From: Sambucus nigra
Lineage: Eukaryota > Streptophyta > Magnoliopsida > Dipsacales > Adoxaceae
Reading direction: 5' to 3'
Length of the DNA: 64,000 bases
Assembly: GCA_949130495.1 (NCBI GenBank)
Contig: OX422219.1
Span: forward strand, 263,733,111-263,797,110
The notes beneath the pieces are model-generated. The model had not been told where the DNA came from and made no database searches. It was given only the letters and a program-made list of their open reading frames with translations. The position numbers were made by a program, and so were the translations under genes. Shown here piece by piece: positions 57,931-64,000 of this stretch (the stretch's first letter is position 1; every line of letters starts with the position of its first letter).

Positions 57931-59483
57931 CTAAGTGGAAAGAGTTGGGTCACCAGGACGCAGTAGCCCGTTCTTTCGTATCCGTTATAACTGTCACACC
58001 CGAGATTGTTACGAGGGTGATACAAGCTCAGACCACAAACCCGTTTTGCCAGGAGCAGATTGTGCGACTTCTAGCCAAGGGTGCTGAATTATATTATGTT
58101 AGTTCTGATGGAGGTTTATAGTTTAATGGGAGATTGGTGGTTCCAGAAGGTGCAGAGTTACGTCATGAAGTAATGACTCATTCTCATGGGTCCCGATTTG
58201 CAGTACATCCGGGAGGCGATAAGATGTACCAGGATATGAGGCGGCAATACTGGTGGAGTGGGATGAAGAAGGACATTGCTGAGTTTGTGTCCAAATGTTC
58301 TACCTGCCAGCTGGTTAAGGTGGACCACCAGAAACCATCAGGATTGCTTCAGCCATTGGAAGTACCCGCGTGGAAGTGGGATAGCATTTCCATGGACTTC
58401 ATTACAGGGTTGCCTACATCACAGAGGGGCCACGATTCGATCTGGGTGATTGTAGACCGTTTGACCAAGGTGGCTCATTTTCTGCCGGTGCATACAGATT
58501 ATACCACGGGTCAGTATGCTCAGTTGTTCATCGCTGAAATTGTCAGATTACACGGGGTGCCCCTGAATATTGTGTCCGATAGAGACAAGATTTTCGTGTC
58601 GCGTTTTTGGGAAAGCTTTCAGGAAGCTATGGGTATTGAGTTGAGGTTGAGTTCAGCTTATCACCCACAGACAGATGGACAGACAGAGCGTACTAATCAG
58701 ATGTTAGAGGATATGCTACGCATGTGTGTTCTTGATTTTGGAGGAGGTTGGGAGCCACATCTTCCACTTGTAGAGTTTGCTTATAATAACTCCTATCAGT
58801 TCACGATTGGCATGGCTCCATTTGAGGCTTGTTATGGCACGCCTTGTCGTTCCCCAACTTGTTGGCTTGAGGTGGGGGATAACAAGTTGTTAGGACCAGA
58901 GGTAATTCAGGAGACCTCTGGGAGGATTGAGATGATCAGGAGTCGCATTCGAGTAGCCCAAGATAGGCAGAAGAGCTACGCCGATGCGAAACGGTTCTTC
59001 AGGGAGTTTAACGTGGGGGACCAAGTGTTACTGCGTGTTTCTCCTATGAAAGGAGTGATGAGGTTCGGGAAGAAGGGAAAGTTGGCTCCGAGGTACGTGG
59101 GACCATTTCCCATCATTGAGAGGATTGGGCCAGTTGCATACAGATTGGGACTGCCAGAACATTTACATCGCATTCACGATGTATTTCACGTCTCGTCGTT
59201 GAGACGATACCTTCGAGATGATATGGTCTATACTCACATCGTGATAGATGAGATCGATTTACAGCCTGATAGTTCTTACGAGCAGAGACCGGTGGCTATC
59301 CTAGACTATAGTGAGAGGAGATTGAGGTCGAAGATAGTTCCACTTATGGGGGTCCAGTGGGAACATCATAATGTGGAGGAATCCACTTGGGAGCGCGAGG
59401 CAGATATACGCGAGAGATATCCAGATTTGTTCTTATCAGGTATGCCTTATTCTCCGAATTTCGGGACGAAATTCCGTTATTAG
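57930..59483 (+). pseudogene. Tekay-3 integrase and chromodomain-like tail, one stop
   Basis: TAG at 58119-58121 interrupts the linker before the zinc finger; from 58134 the frame is open for 449 codons. It has the HHCC finger (THSHGSRFAVHPGG ... SKCSTC), the catalytic core ([38 protein letters not shown] complete) and the GPY/F module (GPFPIIERIGPVAYRL). A tail with VQWEHHNVEESTWERE, typical of Tekay-like chromoviruses, ends just before the polypurine tract. A truncated integrase starting after the stop would contain every known domain. Confidence 0.93.
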
Positions 59484-59493
59484 GGGGGAAGTA
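59480..59493 (+). other. Polypurine tract of Tekay-3
   Basis: ttaggggggaagta, immediately before the 3' LTR and identical to that of Tekay-1. Confidence 0.92.
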
Positions 59494-62400
59494 TGTAATA
59501 CCCCGTATTTTTATGCTATATTAATTTGGGGGATTTATTAAATTTAATGAGAGTGTATTATTTAATAAAAATCCGGAAATTAATTATGTTATAATTATTG
59601 ACGTGACGTGAGTTAGTAATTATATGAAATTTTTGAATATTACTTATGAGCATAGTAATATATGATATTGATTATAGTAAATGTCACGAGTGAATGAAAT
59701 GGCAGTTTTGGGAATTTTAGTCGGGACGCGCCCGTGTCGCGTCGGGATTAATTATTAATATATAAAAGTGAATATTTTATAAGTTGTTCGTATGATCGTT
59801 TTGAGTGCGCCAACGCGTCCGGAAGGGTCGAGATAGTCAGAAAAGTGTACCCGGGGGTTTAGTTTGGGTCTCAGGGTGTTTTTAGGCCTAATTAGTGACC
59901 CGGGAGGGCATTTTGGTCATTTTACAAAATAGGGTAAGTAAACCCACGAATTTTAGTAGCCTTTATCAGCTGGTTAAGTTAGCCTTTTAGGGTTAGAACC
60001 TACAAAATCCTAGAACGGCCATTAGAGAAGAGAGGAGAGACCTTTCAAGGAGATTCAAGGCCAAAACACCACCGTTTGCACCGCCGTCACCACCAACGCG
60101 TAGATCGCGAGGAGGAGAACGCAACCACACCAATACCAGCAGGAAACCAGACCTCTGAAATCCCAGGCAAGTGTTTAACTTGCGTATTTTCGTTGGTGCA
60201 ATATTCATATTAGTTAGGAATGATTAGGAGTATAATCTATGGAAGAAAACCCCACTTTTTGATAGGAATTTGCATGTAGAAAAGATTAAAACCATATTCT
60301 GGAAGTCTTATATGATGTAGATGATTGACCCACGAATTTTGATGATTATGTAGAAGGAAATTCTGGAGAAAAACTGATTAGAACAGAAGTTAAGAAAACT
60401 TAGGGTTCTTGATGATTAGATGAGATTTTAGGTTGTTTAATCATGTTTAATAATGGTTATACGCATGTTTAATGTTAGAAACATCTGGTAATATGTTATT
60501 ATGTTTGTGGTATAAGTTTTGGGACGATTAGGGTTGGAAAATATGGATTTGGATGAAGAATTTTGGTAAAACCCGTAACTGCACTTCTGCAGGATTTCGC
60601 AGACCTGCTTGATCGATCGATCGACCCTAGAGCGTCGATCGATCGAAGGTTCGATCGATCGAGCCCCAGCCGTCGATCGATCGACCCTTCCTGGCAGCCT
60701 CTTATTTCCCCATGTTTAATTAGTTTAATTAATTTATCGCGGAATAATTCTTGGGCGTTATGAATAAAATGTTTTGGGATATAGGAGTGACCAGTAGGAC
60801 ATATGGTTGAGTGTTGAGAACTTCATTATGAGACAATAATTGTGTTTTAGGGACATTTATTTGAGGAACGAGGAAACTACGTATTTCAAGTGAGAGATTA
60901 CGTCGAATACCTACGATAGTGAATAGATGTCTACCTACTGAATTTGTTACTTGGATGGATAGAACCCATGAGTGTTCCATAACTAGTGAGAAAACCCTTT
61001 GAGTTAAGGTTAGAGACGAAACCTTATGCGTAATACTAATAATGTGAAATTAAGGATAAATGTTGTAATTATGGGTAACGAGAGTGACCTATATTAATAT
61101 GATGAAAGTAGTATATTTATATGATTGTGTGTGCATATATTATATACATGTGAAAAACGTACCCGCGCTACTTGCTATCCCTGAGGTTACCGCGCTGGGA
61201 CGGTCTTATCCTGTGTTGCCTTACGGGGGATATTGATTCGTACCCTAGAAGATAGGAATCCTAGGTACAGGCTATCGAATCGGTAGTCACGGTCCTAAGA
61301 GACGCGAGGGTATGTGCTGACCTCTTGGACTTGGAAACTATACTTCGCCTCAATATTGTTTGTGTTTGTATTGATACAGTTCGAGAGTGATTCCGAACTT
61401 GTATTTCCCTTAGTACGATTGATACGGGGATTGGATAGCAGAGTATGCCCGCACCATAATTTTTATGTGGGGTGCCATTAGAATATATATATTACACGAG
61501 TATTTAATATATATGAAGTTCTGAAACTGGGAACTACCTACTATGATTTGGTAAGTAAGTCATGTTTGATGAATCAGATTGGAAATACTTGTTTTATGAG
61601 AGTATAATATGACACTGGGAAGCTTTATAAATTAATGAAGCTAAAACGAGAGTTGTGCTACACTTTGAAAGTACCCTCTTCACACGTTGACATTGTTCGG
61701 TTTTTAAAACTTATGAGTAAGTTAAGATAAACTAAATTATTGGGAAGGTTAGTATGATAATATGTTAAGTTAAACCATTTGGGGAAGGTTAGTACGATAG
61801 GCGTGCACACTAGAAGAGAGGTGAGAATTTCTCAAGAGAGTGTCGAACTAATATGTTATTGCATTGGCCTGTATCAATTTAAATACTTGCTAAACTAATT
61901 TTAAATCATACACACTTTCGGGCTCTGGCCCGTTTTATCTCTCCCTCTCCCCCTTGTATATATATATATATGTATGTATTTCAGGTGCCCAGCCACAGGG
62001 GCGTCTTGCTTAGGATCTTTTGGAAGGAACGCGCTGCAGCTTAGGTGGGAGTTGCAGGTCTTTTGATTAGACGACTTCGTTCATTCAGATCCACTCCTAG
62101 CATTTTCATTCAGATGGGCATGTGTAGCCCTTTCCATTATTTCTTTATGTTGGGACATTGTTATTTCAGTTATTTCCTAGTTCGTTATTTTGGGATTTTG
62201 TTCAGGACGGATGTATTACTTTATTTTCTCGCATGTTGACATTCGTTGATGAATGTTTTATATATTGGATTCTTTCGTTCCAGTTTATTGTGGTGTGAAT
62301 CTTATTCATTGAGCTTTGTTAATAAATTAAATAAATATTTTCTTTAAATAAAATTTGGAAGTTAATGTTTAAAATTGGTTTTGACACTTAGCTTAATTAT

Positions 62401-62523
62401 TTAGGGTGTTAATTGGAAAGTTTCTTTTTATGACAGTGATGCTAAGAATGAACCAAACTGTTCACCTTGATTTAATTTAATAAAGGAGTGATCGCCCGGT
62501 ATTTAATTAGGCGGGGTGTCACA
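59494..62523 (+). repeat. 3' LTR of Tekay-3
   Basis: Runs from TGTAATACCCC to GGTGTCACA, 3030 bp. It differs from the 5' LTR by about twenty scattered base changes and one extra TA unit at about 61965. Confidence 0.96.
60609..60686. repeat. TCGATCGATCGA palindrome cluster, Tekay-3 3' LTR
   Basis: Base-for-base the same as the cluster at 53207-53284. Confidence 0.9.
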
Positions 62524-62528
62524 TTATG
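62524..62528. repeat. Right target-site duplication of Tekay-3
   Basis: TTATG, identical to 52087-52091. Confidence 0.95.
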
Positions 62529-63405
62529 GGTGACAAGTCACTACAACTAGACAACAAGTGGGACAAGCTCCATTGTCTAGGCAATTAAAACAAACAGAAA
62601 TTGGCAAATCGTCAATTCACATACATAGATTAATAGAAGATAAATTTCATGATTATTCATTATTGTTTGAAGAATACCCTGGAAATCTATTATTCTCTAA
62701 CAATGCAGGACCAATCGATCCCTTATTTCTTATTATCTGGATTTCTTATTAAGTCGGGCAGATGGTCGGCACTCTTATTATTTATCTGGATTTCTTATTA
62801 AGCTCAGCAGATGGTCGACATTCTTATTATCTGGATTTCTTATTAAACCCGACAGATGGTCGTCACTCTTATTATTTATCTGGATTTCTTAGCACTTCTA
62901 TATGGACTTCTCACTAGCAGAAATATTAGATGCAAATTATATATTATGCTCAATTAGGCTTATTATTGGATCATTCTATCAAGTCCTGACAAATGCTCGG
63001 GCATCATCATTATTATTCATTCTCCTAAGCCCAACTGGGGGCTCCACATGCGCCAATCAATGGCATATACCAGAATCAGATTCCTAATTGGAATATATCA
63101 CATTCCTAATTAGAATGCCAACACATTTCTAATTGGACTATATGTTACAAGCAGTTTTACTCAACCAAAATTACTTGGTCGATAAATTAATTATATGGTC
63201 ACATCGGGACAGTATGGAAATGCAAACATGCAAAGTTCTTGGGAAGTCATTTCAGGGAACATTTCCTCTACCTTATCTTTTCTAGCAAGACCAACATATT
63301 TCAAGGCCAAGAAAGCATATTCCACACTTGGGGGTTTTTACTACATAATTAATTATTCATTTAGTGGCACAGTCTGCTAACATCATGTAGTATCAGTCAA
63401 GCATC
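62529..63405 (+). mobile_element. Non-coding interior of element D, right part
   Basis: Continues element D after the Tekay-3 insertion. It has the same vocabulary (gatggtcggc, ctcagcagatgg, gctcgggca) and likewise no coding motif. No polypurine tract or 3' LTR of D is seen before the next LTR-like sequence at about 63406. Confidence 0.55.
62731..62892. repeat. 45-49-bp tandem repeat (x3.5) in element D
   Basis: Units containing tctggatttcttattaa plus c.cagatggtcg.c; tctggattt starts at 62736, 62785, 62830 and 62879. Confidence 0.88.
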
Positions 63406-64000
63406 AAATTGAATATTACTAGAGATTAAAGTAATATATGATTTTTAATATTACTTTGTGATATAAAAATAATATGTGAAAATAATAATTATTGTCGGGA
63501 GCTACAAATATGGCAATAATGGAAATTAAGTCGGGACGCGCTTATGAGTCGTGTCGGGACTAAAGTTGGGAAATAAAATGAGATTTATTTTTAAGTCATT
63601 CGGATGATTATTTCGAGTGCACCGCAAAGTCCGGAAGGGACGAAATAGGCAGAAAGTCTACTCGGGGATTTATTTTGGGTCTCAGGTTAATTGGAAGATG
63701 AAAAGACACCCCCCGAAGGTGCATTTTAGTCATTTTGCTTGGGAGATGAATAGTACCTATGTTTTTTTTGTCTTTTAGTTAACCTTGGAGACTTGTTATA
63801 TATGTTAGTTTAGATGTACGTAAGATTCATTTCATCAAAACACAAAGTGAGTTCTTTTGAGAGAGAGTGAAAAGCCTTTGAGAGAAAGTGAAAGGTTATA
63901 TTAAGGAGATGAAGAGTTGCTTAGAAAGGAAGAGTCACCTAGGGCAAACGAAGGGAACAACCGCCATCTCTACACCTTGAACCACCACTTGATTGTCACC
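63406..64000 (+). repeat. Diverged Tekay-type LTR, 5' part, open at window end
   Basis: Aligns in order with Tekay LTRs from about their base 140 onward: gaatattac, then gtcgggacgcg...gtcgggacta, then gtccggaaggg, then the ctcggg..ttta block, then a purine-rich stretch and a ccgcca/accacca block at 63960-64000. The first 140 bases of the LTR are missing or unrecognisable. It belongs to a related but distinct subfamily and continues beyond the window. Confidence 0.7.

Larger units (their letters stand above)
52092..62523 (+). mobile_element. Tekay-3: complete, recently inserted chromovirus
   Basis: A 10,432-bp element with 3028- and 3030-bp LTRs, primer site, gag-pol region, polypurine tract and a perfect 5-bp target duplication. 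By eye the LTRs differ by about twenty substitutions and one TA unit, roughly 0.7%. Despite this youth the coding region is defective: gag lacks its capsid domain, protease lacks the catalytic triplet, and there are nonsense codons and frameshifts. It sits inside element D, whose repeats continue on both sides. Confidence 0.95.

Noticed and set aside
52591..62239. Pairs of identical short peptides (52591-52806 with 59993-60208; 53161-53361 with 60563-60763; 54641-54835 with 62045-62239), which could look like a duplicated gene family.
   Set aside because: Each pair lies at homologous positions of the two LTRs of Tekay-3 and has no start context, conservation in older LTRs or known motif.
1..64000. 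Tested for endogenous pararetrovirus, LINE, Helitron or DNA-transposon genes.
   Set aside because: No movement protein, coat-protein-type RT arrangement, LINE endonuclease, Rep/helicase or transposase motif was recognised; every RT seen fits Ty1/copia or Ty3/gypsy order.

Overview
This is nuclear DNA of a flowering plant, most likely a eudicot, and almost all of it is LTR-retrotransposon sequence. The evidence is Ty3/gypsy and Ty1/copia gag, protease, reverse transcriptase, RNase H and integrase domains, tRNA-type primer binding sites, polypurine tracts, long TG...CA LTRs and two sets of 5-bp target duplications. I found no host gene, tRNA, rRNA or CRISPR array. The species cannot be named from the sequence.

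Layout, left to right. (1) 1-7779: two copies, in opposite orientation, of one Ty1/copia family with SIRE/Maximus-like gag. Copy A is on the minus strand (5' LTR 3417-4954, gag 3340-1482). Copy B is on the plus strand (non-coding 3' internal part plus 3' LTR 6640-7779). No pol is seen in either, so the family looks gag-only. (2) 7982-26608: a Ty3/gypsy family with 2.5-kb LTRs and only gag inside, arranged LTR-gag-LTR-gag. Its first LTR is split by a complete but old chromovirus (Tekay/Del-like, 'Tekay-1', 9213-20033). (3) 26609-28609: 5' end of a decayed Athila-like element. (4) 28610-37395: a minus-strand Tat-lineage gypsy element with two RNase H domains and a plus-strand (antisense) coiled-coil gene lying beyond integrase. 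(5) 37396-48884: a second chromovirus ('Tekay-2'). Its gag-to-RT segment has been replaced by the 5' halves of two minus-strand elements: a short-LTR copia (40786-44334) and a gypsy element E with a 733-bp LTR (to 46519). (6) 48885-63405: a non-coding element D with a 591-bp LTR, full of TTGGTCGG-type repeats, split by a young complete chromovirus ('Tekay-3', 52092-62523, perfect TTATG target duplication). (7) 63406-64000: the start region of another related LTR, running off the window.

The main biological point is that nearly everything here is non-autonomous. Tekay-3 inserted recently (LTRs about 99% identical by eye), yet its gag lacks the capsid domain and carries three zinc knuckles instead of one, its protease has lost the catalytic Asp-Thr-Gly, and its frame is broken by stops and frameshifts. 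It was probably mobilised by proteins supplied in trans. Two unrelated families carry gag but no pol. In addition, four unrelated LTR families each carry a cluster of short CpG-containing palindromes or inverted repeats.
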